Part shown: piece after piece, positions 1 through 7,183 of the stretch
Layout of the letters: every line of letters begins with the position of its first letter
Position numbering within the stretch: position 1 is the first letter of the stretch
Assembly: GCF_004348335.1 (NCBI RefSeq)
Contig: NZ_SMJW01000054.1
Span: forward strand, 1 to 37,547
Source of the DNA: Actinomadura bangladeshensis
Lineage (GTDB): Bacteria > Actinomycetota > Actinomycetes > Streptosporangiales > Streptosporangiaceae
Length of the DNA stretch: 37,547 nt
Reading direction: 5' to 3'
The notes under the pieces: generated by a model
The model's input: the letters and a program-made list of their open reading frames with translations, nothing else
Told to the model about the DNA's origin: nothing
Databases searched by the model: none
Program-made: the position numbers and the translations under genes

Positions 1-213
1 ACCGTCCCCGGCGCCCCGCTCCCCCACTACCTGCGCACTTCCGCCCAGATCTGGGAGCTGTTCGGCGGTCTGACGCTCATGCCGCCCGGGCTCGTCCCCT
101 GCGGCCGATGGCGCCGAGGCCGTTCGGCCCGGCCGGACCCGCCCGTCCGCATCCTCGCCGGCCACGCGATGAAAGGTATCCCGAGTCCTCTGGAGCACTC
201 CCAACCGACATAG
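1..213 (+). CDS. C-terminal fragment of a DUF574 (PF04672) SAM-dependent methyltransferase
   Basis: Frame 1 is open from the window edge to a TAG at 211-213, giving the last 70 residues of a protein that begins outside the window. The segment RTSAQIWELFGGLTLMPPGL followed by VPCGRW matches the typical end of the actinobacterial DUF574 family, where an R-T-x-x-x-I helix precedes a F(F/G)GL-LxxPGLV-xxxxW strand. These proteins have a Rossmann methyltransferase fold and are abundant in Streptosporangiales and Streptomyces, but their substrates are unknown. The SAM-binding part is not visible here. The extreme C-terminus (ILAGHAMKGIPSPLEHSQPT) is longer than I would expect and might be slightly degenerate. 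Confidence 0.6.
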   Translation, partial: TVPGAPLPHYLRTSAQIWELFGGLTLMPPGLVPCGRWRRGRSARPDPPVRILAGHAMKGIPSPLEHSQPT

Positions 214-236
214 GGGCAAGAAGAGTCTTCGTAACG

Positions 237-266
237 TTGTGTCATGTTTATCTGACTCTCTGTAAT
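237..266 (+). promoter_or_regulatory. Candidate sigma-70-like promoter for the SH3-like secreted protein
   Basis: The stretch 215-290 is clearly AT-richer than its surroundings. TTGTGT at 237-242 and TGTAAT at 261-266 are separated by 18 bp. A start near 273 would leave a short leader with the strong ribosome site GGAGGGG at 293-299 before the ATG at 304. A TAACGTT/TAATGTT pair (232-238 and 262-268) is also present and might be an operator. No experimental support. Confidence 0.4.
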
Positions 267-303
267 GTTCGGACTGCATGTCGGACGAACATGGAGGGGA
301 TAG

Positions 304-831
304 ATGCGCGTACGTACGAAACTCGGTGCCGGGCTGGTGGCGGGCGTGCTCGCCACGGGGATGATGAGCGCCGGAGCGGTCGCCGAGGCCGAGCCGCCCC
401 CGCAGCCGGGCCAGCCGCAGCAGCAGGAGCAGCCGGGCCAGCCGCAGCAGGAGCAGCAGCCTGGGCAGCAGCAGGAGCAGCAGCAGCCGGGGCAGCAGGA
501 GGAAGAGGGGCACGGGCCCGGGGCCATCGTCGTGGGGCCCGAGGGCGCGGCCAAGGCGATGGGGCGGCTCCTCAACCGGGACGAGGAGCGCAGCCGCTGG
601 TGCTACGGCAGGGTCCTGCCGTACAACGGGCTCAACGTCCGCACCGGGCCGGGGCTGCACTACCACAAGGTCGGCGCCCTGGAGCACGGCACGCGGGTGC
701 GGACCGACTGGGACACCATCCAGCGCCGGGACGGCTATCTGTGGGTGCGGATGAGCCACTACCGCTGGATCGCCGACTACAAGGTCGGCAACGGCAACGG
801 CAAGTGGTACATCAAGTACTACAACTGCTGA
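304..831 (+). CDS. Secreted SH3b-like protein with a Gln/Pro-rich linker
   Basis: This 175-residue protein has a positively charged N-terminus and a hydrophobic stretch (residues 8-25) ending in AVAEA, a typical Sec signal peptide. Residues 31-70 are a low-complexity linker of repeated PGQ/QQE units. The C-terminal domain (about 98-175) contains GLNVRTGPGLHYHKVGAL, the signature of bacterial SH3 domains, which usually bind cell-wall peptides. Two cysteines, C100 and C175, bracket the domain and could form a disulfide outside the cell. The ATG at 304 follows a GGAGGGG ribosome site. A stem-loop at 841-868 ends the unit, so the gene looks monocistronic. The wall-binding role is inferred from the domain; no catalytic domain is present. 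Confidence 0.8.
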   Translation: MRVRTKLGAGLVAGVLATGMMSAGAVAEAEPPPQPGQPQQQEQPGQPQQEQQPGQQQEQQQPGQQEEEGHGPGAIVVGPEGAAKAMGRLLNRDEERSRWCYGRVLPYNGLNVRTGPGLHYHKVGALEHGTRVRTDWDTIQRRDGYLWVRMSHYRWIADYKVGNGNGKWYIKYYNC

Positions 832-840
832 CCGGGCGAG

Positions 841-868
841 GGGCCGCCGCCCTGCGGGACGGCGGCCC
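841..868 (+). terminator. Stem-loop terminator after the SH3-like gene
   Basis: GGGCCGCCG (841-849) pairs perfectly with CGGCGGCCC (860-868). The 10-nt loop can extend the stem with CCC/GGG pairs. It starts 10 nt after the stop codon. No U-tract follows, as is usual in high-GC actinomycetes. Confidence 0.6.
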
Positions 869-939
869 GTCCACGAGTTGCGCGACAGCAGTTCAGCGCT
901 CAGCCGGGCGGCTCCCGGTGGGCGCTGTACGTTGGCGGG

Positions 940-1437
940 ATGGAACAGGTGCCGTTCACCGGTGGTGAGAAGGAGAGCTTGAAGGCCGCGCTCGATCGGC
1001 ATCGCGATGTGGTGCTGTGGAAGCTCCAGGGGCTGGACGAAGAGCAGGTGCGCAAGCCCATGACGGCGTCCGGGACGAGTCTGCTCGGGCTGACGAAGCA
1101 CCTGGCGGCCGTCGAGTACTCGTGGTTCTGCGAGACGTTCGGCAGGGAGACCGAGCCGCTGCCGATCGATGAGAGCGATCCGGACGCCGATCTGCGGGTC
1201 GGGCCCGACGAGACCACCGAGGAGATCGTCGCCTTCTACCGGCGGGCGCGGGCGGCGGCGGACGGCGTGATCGCCGAGTTGGACCTCGAGGCGCGCGGAA
1301 CCGCGTGGCACGGGGCGGCGGTGACGCTGCGGTGGGTGCTGATCCACCTGGTCGAGGAGACCGCGCGGCACGCCGGTCACATGGACATCGTCCGGGAGCT
1401 GATCGATGGCGCGACCGGCGACCACGTGCGGGACTAG
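940..1437 (+). CDS. DinB/DUF664 family protein
   Basis: The 165-residue product fits the DinB-like four-helix-bundle superfamily. It has an N-terminal helix (HRDVVLWKLQGL), a central SLLGLTKHLAAVEYSWF segment with a conserved His, and the C-terminal LIHLVEETARHAGHMDIVRE. These histidines form the usual metal site: one from GLTKHL and two from the ETARHAGH motif. Related actinobacterial proteins act as thiol-dependent metalloenzymes with mycothiol or bacillithiol, but the reaction here cannot be read from sequence. The ATG at 940 has no good Shine-Dalgarno. TACGTT at 928-933 lies 6 nt upstream, which suggests a leaderless transcript. Its TAG stop overlaps that of the convergent membrane protein gene in a shared CTAG. 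Confidence 0.8.
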   Translation: MEQVPFTGGEKESLKAALDRHRDVVLWKLQGLDEEQVRKPMTASGTSLLGLTKHLAAVEYSWFCETFGRETEPLPIDESDPDADLRVGPDETTEEIVAFYRRARAAADGVIAELDLEARGTAWHGAAVTLRWVLIHLVEETARHAGHMDIVRELIDGATGDHVRD

Positions 1438-1685
1438 GCGAACGGGACGCCGGTCTTCTCCGCCGTGCCGGTGACGTCGTGCGGCGGGTAGAGGCCCACG
1501 TCGGCGGACGGGGCGAACCGCTGGCCGGTGTCGGCGACGCGGACGATCTGGATCTCGTACGAGCTCGGCGCCGTCGGGATGTTGCCGCTCGCGAGGACGG
1601 CGGCGACCGCGATGACCGCGGCGACGATGAGGCCGACGACGCCGATCGCTCCGGCGGCCACGTACTGGAGGCGGGGGCGTCTCAT
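1434..1685 (-). CDS. Small single-pass membrane protein of unknown function
   Basis: From the ATG at 1685 this is 83 residues; a TTG at 1694 would add three. It has a basic N-terminus (RRPRLQ), one transmembrane helix at about residues 8-35, and an extracytoplasmic tail of about 50 residues with no cysteine. I do not recognise the tail. The gene lies directly downstream, in the same direction, of the two-component operon, but has its own upstream region with an 11-bp-spaced direct repeat (1726-1742). It could therefore be a target or accessory of that system. TACCTT on the minus strand (1693-1698) would be a -10 compatible with a leaderless start. The stop shares CTAG 1434-1437 with the DinB gene. 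Confidence 0.6.
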   Translation of the reverse strand: MRRPRLQYVAAGAIGVVGLIVAAVIAVAAVLASGNIPTAPSSYEIQIVRVADTGQRFAPSADVGLYPPHDVTGTAEKTGVPFA

Positions 1686-1725
1686 GACGGTCAAGGTAGG
1701 GGCGTAGCGAAGCGGCGCCTCGCGG

Positions 1726-1742
1726 ATTAAGGCTGATTTAAG
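1726..1742 (-). promoter_or_regulatory. Candidate OmpR-type response-regulator box
   Basis: On the minus strand, CTTAAAT (1742-1736) and CTTAAT (1731-1726) form a direct repeat with an 11-bp period. This is the spacing expected when two OmpR/PhoB-type winged-helix domains bind the same DNA face. The box lies about 45 bp upstream of the probable start of the small membrane protein gene, and just beyond the end of the histidine kinase gene. Its link to the adjacent regulator is inferred. Confidence 0.4.
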
Positions 1743-1758
1743 CCGCCGCTATGCCGGG

Positions 1759-3105
1759 CTACGCGCGGGAGTGGCGGCGGCGCCCGACGAGGCGGCGGGA
1801 GCGGCGGGCGGGCGGCAGCCAGCGGGTCCGGAACCACATCTGTACCTGGGCGCCGCCGAGGACGCTGCGGTGGATGCGCAGGTAGCCGCCGGTGGACTCG
1901 GCGGCGCGACGCGCGATGTCCAGGCCGAGGCCGGTCGAGCCGCCGCCGCTGCTGCCGCGCTTCAGCGCGGCGTCGGGGTCGGTGATGCCGGGGCCGCCGT
2001 CGGCGACGAGGATGCCGGTGACGCCCTGCCCCTGGTGGAGGGTGACGACGAAGCCGGTGCCCTCGGCGGTGTGCCGGAAGATGTTGCCGAGCAGCGCGTC
2101 GACGGCGGCGGCCAGCTCGGTGCCGGGGACGGGCAGCGGCGCGGGCCCCTCGGCGCCGATCAGCTCGCAGGAGCGCCCCTCGTCCTCGGCGAGGACGGAC
2201 CAGAACGCGACCCGGTCGCGCAGCACCTTGGACGCGTCGCAGCTGCCCCGCCCGGTGGGCCGCCGGACGGTCCGGATGATCTGGTCGACCTCGCGCTCCA
2301 GGCGGTCGACCGCCTCGCGGGTCTGCTCGGCGACCGGCCCGTCGCCGAGCGCCTCGGCGTTGAGCCGCAGCGCGGCGAGCGGGGTGCGCAGGCGGTGCGA
2401 CAGATCGGCGGCCATCTCGCGCTCCGCCGACAGGAGCTGGACGACGTGGTCGGCCATCGCGTTGAACGCGAGCCCCGCCTCGATCAGCTCGGGCGGCCCG
2501 TCCGGCTCGATCCGCACGGACATCTCGCCGTCCCCGAACGCGCCCGCGGCCTCGGCGAGCCGCCGGGTGGAGCGGATCATCCGGTTGCCGAGCCGGTCGG
2601 CCACGGCGACGGACCCGGCGACGAGCGCGCAGGCGACGGTCGTCATGACCAGCCACGCCTTCCAGACGCCGCGCGAGAGGTCGTCGTCGGGGAGGAACAC
2701 CTCGACGACGGCGGTGCGGCCGGCGTCCAGCGACACCGGCTGGAGGAGCGCGTACCCGCCGTCGACGCGGGCGGTGTAGGAGCGCCCGCGCCGGCCGGCC
2801 TCGGTGAGCTGCTCGGGGCGGGCGCTGAAGTCGCCGTGGGCGTCCTTCGGGACGAGCCCGCCGTCCGGCAGGTGCACGGTCATCCGCCCGGCGGCGCCGG
2901 CCTGGGTGCTGGCGACGGCGCGTTCGAGGGCGGCGGGGTCCTCGGTGACGACGAGGACGGGGCCGAGCGCGCTCGCCTGCCGCTCGGCGGTGGTGAGGGC
3001 GCGGTCCCGGGCGATCTCCCGGACGGTCAGCGCGAGCGGGATCAGGAACGCCAGCGCGACCATCGAGGTGACCGCCAGGGACACCAGGACGAGCGTCTTC
3101 CTCAT
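1759..3105 (-). CDS. Membrane sensor histidine kinase (HAMP domain)
   Basis: This 448-residue kinase is the sensor of the two-component pair. TM1 spans about residues 5-28, an extracytoplasmic sensor about 29-148, and TM2 about 150-170. A HAMP linker follows (about 171-225). The dimerisation box is DLSHRLRTPL with phospho-acceptor H237. The ATPase domain has N341 (LLGNIFRHT), DGGPGI (369-374) and TGLGLDIARR (391-400). The C-terminal 20 residues are strongly basic (RRSRRLVGRRRHSR). The start is set at 3105 because ATGA there overlaps the regulator's stop, meaning translational coupling. Longer frames upstream run into the regulator gene. The signal is unknown; the periplasmic domain is not one I recognise. 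Confidence 0.9.
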   Translation of the reverse strand: MRKTLVLVSLAVTSMVALAFLIPLALTVREIARDRALTTAERQASALGPVLVVTEDPAALERAVASTQAGAAGRMTVHLPDGGLVPKDAHGDFSARPEQLTEAGRRGRSYTARVDGGYALLQPVSLDAGRTAVVEVFLPDDDLSRGVWKAWLVMTTVACALVAGSVAVADRLGNRMIRSTRRLAEAAGAFGDGEMSVRIEPDGPPELIEAGLAFNAMADHVVQLLSAEREMAADLSHRLRTPLAALRLNAEALGDGPVAEQTREAVDRLEREVDQIIRTVRRPTGRGSCDASKVLRDRVAFWSVLAEDEGRSCELIGAEGPAPLPVPGTELAAAVDALLGNIFRHTAEGTGFVVTLHQGQGVTGILVADGGPGITDPDAALKRGSSGGGSTGLGLDIARRAAESTGGYLRIHRSVLGGAQVQMWFRTRWLPPARRSRRLVGRRRHSRA

Positions 3106-3788
3106 GGCCGCGGGTCGGGTTCGGCCAGCCGGACCCCGACGCCGCGCACCGTGTGCAGGTAGCGCGGGGCGGCGGCGGTCTCGCCGAGCTTGCGGCGCAG
3201 CCACGACAGGTGGACGTCGATGGTCTGGTCGTCGCCGTACGCCTGCCGCCACACCTCGGCGAGCAGCTCGCGCCGCGCCACCACCCGGCCGGGCCGGGCG
3301 GCGAGGTAGGCGAGGAGGTCGAACTCGCGGCGGGTCAGTTCGAGCCGCTCGCCGTCCAGCAGCGCCTCCCGCCGGTCGAGGTCGATGTGCAGGCCGCCGA
3401 CGCTGAGCTCGGCGGTCGGCCCGGACCGCGCGGACCTGCGCAGCACGGCGGCGAGGCGGGCGCTGAGGTGCTCGATGGAGAACGGCTTGATGAGGTAGTC
3501 GTCGGCGCCGGCGTTCAGTAACCGGACGATCTCCGGCTCGTCGTCGCGGGCCGTCGCGATGATGACCGGGACGTCGGAGATGCCGCGCAGCATCTTCAGC
3601 ACCTCCGCGCCGTCGAGGTCGGGGAGCCCGAGGTCGAGGACGACGACGTCGGGCGGCGACTGCGTGACCTCGCGCAGCGCGTCCATCGCGGTCCCGACGC
3701 TGCGCACGACATGCGACCGCACGCTCAGTTCACGAATCAGGGCGGTCCGGACATTTGCGTCATCCTCGACCACCAAAACACTCGCCAT
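3102..3788 (-). CDS. OmpR/PhoB-family response regulator
   Basis: From the ATG at 3788 (MASVLVVEDD) the product is 228 residues, the normal size for this family; the in-frame GTG 21 nt upstream would add an atypical extension. The receiver domain (1-118) has the acidic pocket ED-D (8-10), phospho-acceptor D52 in VLDLGLPDLDG, T79 and K101 (IKPF). The C-terminal winged helix (about 130-225) contains LTRREFDLLAYLAARPGRVV and the DQTIDVHLSWLRRKL recognition region. It is the first gene of an operon with the kinase (4-bp ATGA overlap). Only 27 bp separate it from the divergent secreted-protein gene, so the promoters must overlap. Targets are not known; the direct repeat at 1726-1742 is one candidate. 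Confidence 0.92.
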   Translation of the reverse strand: MASVLVVEDDANVRTALIRELSVRSHVVRSVGTAMDALREVTQSPPDVVVLDLGLPDLDGAEVLKMLRGISDVPVIIATARDDEPEIVRLLNAGADDYLIKPFSIEHLSARLAAVLRRSARSGPTAELSVGGLHIDLDRREALLDGERLELTRREFDLLAYLAARPGRVVARRELLAEVWRQAYGDDQTIDVHLSWLRRKLGETAAAPRYLHTVRGVGVRLAEPDPRP

Positions 3789-3815
3789 GGCGGAACCGTA
3801 TGCCACCATGTGCCC

Positions 3816-4331
3816 ATGCGTCGCGCAATGTCGTATGTTGCCCCATGGGCGGGGGTGACCGCGCTGGCGGTGGCCTTATCGTGGCTCGGGGTACGCGACG
3901 TCGTGCGCGGTGCGGTGTCGGAGCGGTCGGCGCCGCCGCCGATCGCGGGGCCCGTCATCCATTCCAGTCCGGAGACCCCGCCGGGGCCGGCGACGATCGG
4001 TTCGCCGACCGCGCGGCCCCGCCCGCCGGACGCGCAGGACACCGCTCCGAAACCGTCGAGATCGGCGAAGCCGCCGCCCGCCAGGCCGGCGAAGGCGCCG
4101 AAGACGCCCGACAATGTGCGCAGTTACGCGACGCGCGGGGGACGCGCCGCGATGTCGATCGAGAAGGACCGGGTACGGCTCGTCTCGGCGACGCCCAATC
4201 CCGGATACGAGACGCGCGTGACGCAGGCGGAGGGATGGCTGCGCGTCGACTTCCTCAACGACGAGCACACCTCCTCGGTCATCGCCTCGTGGTACCAGCA
4301 CGATCCGATCGTGCAGGTCTACGAATACTGA
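3816..4331 (+). CDS. Membrane-anchored or secreted protein of unknown function
   Basis: A 171-residue protein with an N-terminal hydrophobic helix (about 8-26) acting as signal or anchor, then a Pro/Ala-rich linker with many PP, KP and RP dipeptides (about 40-95), and a C-terminal beta-rich domain (about 97-171) with VRLVSATPNPGYETRV and WLRVDFLNDEHTSSVIASWY. I do not recognise the family. The ATG at 3816 is one choice; an ATG at 3828 (MSYVAP) is also possible. It is divergent from the response regulator across a 27-bp gap and 26 bp upstream of the molybdopterin oxidoreductase. It may belong to the redox operon, to the two-component regulon, or both. Confidence 0.6.
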   Translation: MRRAMSYVAPWAGVTALAVALSWLGVRDVVRGAVSERSAPPPIAGPVIHSSPETPPGPATIGSPTARPRPPDAQDTAPKPSRSAKPPPARPAKAPKTPDNVRSYATRGGRAAMSIEKDRVRLVSATPNPGYETRVTQAEGWLRVDFLNDEHTSSVIASWYQHDPIVQVYEY

Positions 4332-4357
4332 GCCGAGCGGAGGGAAAGGACGGCGCC

Positions 4358-4957
4358 ATGCCCATCATTTCCCGTGGATTCCACGGACGGCGCCCATCGG
4401 GTGACCACGAACTACCGCCAGGCCAGTACGAGACGCTCGATTTCCCGGTGCTCTCCGCGGGTCCCACTCCGCGCGTCCCGCAGGACGAATGGGAGTTCAC
4501 CATCAGCACCGAGACCGGCACCGAGCACCGCTGGAGCTGGGCCGACCTGATGGCGCTGCCCGCCGAGACGCCGACCGTCGACCTGCATTGCGTCACCAAA
4601 TGGTCAAAATTCGACACCGAATGGCGGGGCGTTTCTTTGGACGTTCTTTTCGAAGACGTGGAGAGCGCCGCCGATTTCACCCTCGTCCACTCCTACGGCG
4701 GCTACACCACGAATCTCCCGCTGGCGGACCTGCTCGACGGCAAGGCGTGGATCGCCTACGGCTACGGCGGTGAGGACCTGCCTCCGGAGCACGGCGGCCC
4801 GGCCCGCCTCCTCGTCCCGCACCTGTACTTCTGGAAGTCGGCGAAATGGGTGCGCGGGATCCGGCTCGGCCGCGCGGACGAGCCCGGGTTCTGGGAGACC
4901 GCCGGCTATCACAACTACGGAGATCCATGGCGGGAACAGCGGTACGAGGGCGACTAG
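4358..4957 (+). CDS. Sulfite oxidase-like molybdopterin-dependent oxidoreductase
   Basis: This 199-residue protein is a single oxidoreductase molybdopterin-binding domain (COG2041-like). The motif TVDLHCVTKWS places C78 as the expected molybdenum-ligating cysteine. Family-typical blocks W-x-G-V-x-L (residues 89-94), HSYGGYTTNLPLADLLDG, and GGPARLLVPHLYFWKSAKWVRGI follow. There is no signal peptide, haem domain or dimerisation domain, unlike animal sulfite oxidase or TAT-exported MsrP (YedY). It is therefore probably cytoplasmic with a non-sulfite substrate. A ribosome site (GGAGGGAAAGGA, 4339-4350) precedes the ATG. The next gene, a flavin reductase, overlaps it by 31 bp, suggesting that reductase is its electron partner. 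Confidence 0.88.
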   Translation: MPIISRGFHGRRPSGDHELPPGQYETLDFPVLSAGPTPRVPQDEWEFTISTETGTEHRWSWADLMALPAETPTVDLHCVTKWSKFDTEWRGVSLDVLFEDVESAADFTLVHSYGGYTTNLPLADLLDGKAWIAYGYGGEDLPPEHGGPARLLVPHLYFWKSAKWVRGIRLGRADEPGFWETAGYHNYGDPWREQRYEGD

Positions 4958-5682
4958 GCGGGCCGCTGCGCTGGCACACCGCCGAACTGCTGGAGCGGCG
5001 CGCCGAGACCGCGACCGCCGTCACGCTCGTCTTCGGCGTGACCGGGTGGCCGGGCCACGTCGCGGGCCAGCACGTCGACGTCCGGCTCACCGCCGAGGAC
5101 GGGTACAGCGCCCAGCGCAGCTACTCGGTCGCGTCCGCGTCCGACGGAGAGCGCGTCGAGCTGACGGTCCAGCGCGTGCTGAACGGCGAGGTGTCGCCCT
5201 ACCTCGTCAGTGAGATGATGCCGGGCGACCTGGCGGAGGTCCGCGGGCCCGTCGGCGGCTGGTTCGTGTGGCGTCCCGAGCAGACCGAGCCGGTCCTGCT
5301 GATCGGGGGCGGCTCCGGCATCGTCCCGCTGATGTCCATGGTCCGGACGCGGGACGCGGCCGGCAGCCGGGTGCCGTTCCGGCTGCTGCAGTCGGTGCGC
5401 GGCCCGGACTACCGGTTCTACGCGACGGAGCTGTACAAGGGCTCCCCCGGCCTCGACGTGACCTACCTCTACACGCGCAGCACCCCGGCGGGCGGGACGC
5501 GTCCGGCGGGACGGCTCACCCCGGACGACCTCGTCCGGCACGGCTGGCCCGCCGACTTCGAGCCGACCTGCTACGTGTGCGGCCCGACGGGCTTCGTGGA
5601 GAGGGCCGCCGCCTACCTGGTCATGCTCGGCCACGCCCCCGAGAGAGTCCGGACGGAACGCTTCGGCCCCAGCGGAGGATGA
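4927..5682 (+). CDS. FAD/NAD(P)-binding ferredoxin reductase-like oxidoreductase
   Basis: A 251-residue FNR-type reductase without an iron-sulfur domain. The FAD-binding barrel carries RSYSVAS (64-70). The nucleotide domain carries LLIGGGSGIVPLMSM (125-139) and the C-terminal CYVCGPTGFVE. The ATG at 4927 (MAGTAVRG) overlaps the upstream oxidoreductase by 31 bp and gives a normal N-terminus ahead of the barrel; the longer frame to 4846 is an antisense-like shadow. With the molybdopterin protein and the DUF6510 protein it forms a tightly packed operon. I infer that it transfers electrons between NAD(P)H and the molybdenum centre. The physiological substrate is unknown. Confidence 0.88.
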   Translation: MAGTAVRGRLGGPLRWHTAELLERRAETATAVTLVFGVTGWPGHVAGQHVDVRLTAEDGYSAQRSYSVASASDGERVELTVQRVLNGEVSPYLVSEMMPGDLAEVRGPVGGWFVWRPEQTEPVLLIGGGSGIVPLMSMVRTRDAAGSRVPFRLLQSVRGPDYRFYATELYKGSPGLDVTYLYTRSTPAGGTRPAGRLTPDDLVRHGWPADFEPTCYVCGPTGFVERAAAYLVMLGHAPERVRTERFGPSGG

Positions 5683-5683
5683 C

Positions 5684-5980
5684 ATGGCCACCCTCGACGA
5701 CCACCTCGCCGGCGACCGGGACCACTTCGTCGACGGCAACGTCCTCGCGGGCCCGCTGTCGGAGGTCTTCGCCGCCGACCTGACCGGCGCCCAGAGCCGC
5801 TGCGCCAACTGCGGGTGCACGGGCCCGGTCGCCGCGCTCCGCGTCTACGGGGACGCGCCCGGATTCGTGGCGCGCTGCGCGCGCTGCGACCACGTCGTCC
5901 TCCGCGTCGTGCACGGCGGCGGCCGGGTCTGGCTCGACCTGCGCGGCACGGTCGCGCTCGCCATCCCGGTGGACGAGTGA
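5684..5980 (+). CDS. DUF6510 family zinc-ribbon protein
   Basis: A 98-residue protein with a four-cysteine ribbon: C40-x2-C43 (CANCGC) and C65-x2-C68 (CARCDH). A segment before it (GNVLAGPLSEVFAADLT) is typical of DUF6510, which I recall next to sulfite-oxidase-like and ferredoxin-reductase-like genes in actinobacteria. The ATG begins 1 nt after the reductase stop codon region, so translation is coupled. A ribosome site (AGCGGAGGATGAC) lies just upstream inside the reductase gene. It could bind zinc or iron and act as an assembly or regulatory partner for the two enzymes; this is inference from gene order only. Confidence 0.8.
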   Translation: MATLDDHLAGDRDHFVDGNVLAGPLSEVFAADLTGAQSRCANCGCTGPVAALRVYGDAPGFVARCARCDHVVLRVVHGGGRVWLDLRGTVALAIPVDE

Positions 5981-6011
5981 CCCGAGCGCTTCGGCACTTT
6001 CCACGGTTTCG

Positions 6012-6114
6012 GCGGTGAAGTCAGCGGGAAACAGCTGACTGCAACCGCTGAGACCGACGGGGGGCGGTCGGCACAAGACGAGCGAAGCGAGGCGGGGGTG
6101 TAGGGGGCGCCCCC
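6012..6114. other. Structured intergenic region with three stem-loops
   Basis: Between the DUF6510 stop and the MFS relic are three inverted repeats. The first is GCGGT (6012-6016) plus AGTCAGC (6019-6025), pairing with GCTGACT (6034-6040) and ACCGC (6044-6048). The second is CCGAC (6054-6058) with GTCGG (6067-6071). The third is the 12-bp palindrome GGGGGCGCCCCC (6103-6114), preceded by a GAGCGAAGCGAGG motif often seen in actinomycete intergenic terminators. The first may terminate the redox operon. A regulatory leader for the transporter is a less likely alternative. Confidence 0.45.
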
Positions 6115-6136
6115 CACGGAAAGCAGGCAAGCTCCC

Positions 6137-7183
6137 ATGGTCCTGGATCCAGGCGAGGCCGGGCGCGCCCGCGCCGCCGACCCGGCCGAACGGCGCGCGC
6201 AGGTCCGGGGGACGGAAGCGCGCAAGGCCGCGGCCGCCAGCGTGATCGGCACGTCCATCGAGTGGTACGACTTCTTCCTCTACAACACGGCCGCGGCGAT
6301 CGTCTTCAAGGACGTCTTCTTCCCCGAGTCGAGCGACTACGCGGGGACGCTGTCGGCGTTCGCGACGTACGCGGTCGGATTCGCGGCCCGGCCGATCGGC
6401 GCGGCGATCTTCGGGCACTGGGGCGACCGGCTCGGCCGCAAGGCGACGCTGATCGTCACGCTGGTGCTGATGGGGGTGTCGAGCGCGCTGATCGGCGTGC
6501 TGCCGGGCACCGAGACGATCGGCTGGGCGGCGCCCGTCCTGCTCGTCCTGCTGCGGATCCTGCAGGGCATCGCGGTCGGCGGCGAGTGGAGCGGCTCGGT
6601 GCTGCTGTCGATGGAGTGGGGCGACCGGAGGCGGCGCGGGCTGATGGCGAGCCTGCCGCAGCTCGGCGTGCCGATCGGGCTCATCCTCGGCACCGGCATG
6701 ATGACCGGGATAGCGCTTTCGGCGGACGAGGCGTTCAAGGGCTGGGCGTGGCGCGTCCCGTTCCTGTTCAGCCTCGTGCTCGTCGCGATCGGGCTGTGGG
6801 TGCGGATCCGGGTGATGGAGACGCCGCTGTTCGCCGAGGTCGTCGCGCGCGACGAGGTCGCCCGCGTGCCCGTGGCCGAGGTGCTGAAACGGCACCCGCG
6901 GGAGATCGTCCTGAGCGCGCTGCTGCGCTGCTCGGAGCAGATGCCGTTCTACCTGTTCACCTCGTTCGCCCTCACCTACGTGGACGACCACCTGAACACG
7001 GGGCGGCCGGGTCAGGAGTGCGGGACGAACCGCTGCGGCATGATGAACATCGCGGTGGCCTCCACCGTGACGCGGCCGTCCGGACCGCAGATCGTGCCGG
7101 ACGCGTACACCTTGCGCCCCTCGACCCGGCTCGCCTTCGCCTCGACCGACAGCGGCACGCCGAGCGGCGTCGGCCGCCGGTAG
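6137..7183 (+). pseudogene. Truncated MHS-family (MFS) metabolite:proton symporter
   Basis: Residues 1 to about 289 clearly belong to the metabolite:H+ symporter family. They include SVIGTSIEWYDFFLYNTAAA in TM1, RPIGAAIFGHWGDRLGRKATL (TM2-3 signature loop), RILQGIAVGGEWSGSVLLS (TM4) and GLMASLPQLGVPIGLILGTG (TM5). Homology stops at about 7003, just after SFALTYVDDHL, at the beginning of TM7. The remaining 60 residues are the antisense of the thioesterase gene end. A family member is usually about 430-450 residues with 12 TMs, so the C-terminal half is missing. A deletion has fused the gene to the convergent thioesterase. Transport function is very unlikely. Confidence 0.8.

Noticed and set aside
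1434..3788. Assigning the two-component pair to CseB/CseC
   Set aside because: The genes have the general OmpR/HAMP layout, but there is no adjacent sigE or cseA lipoprotein, and the small membrane protein has no lipobox.
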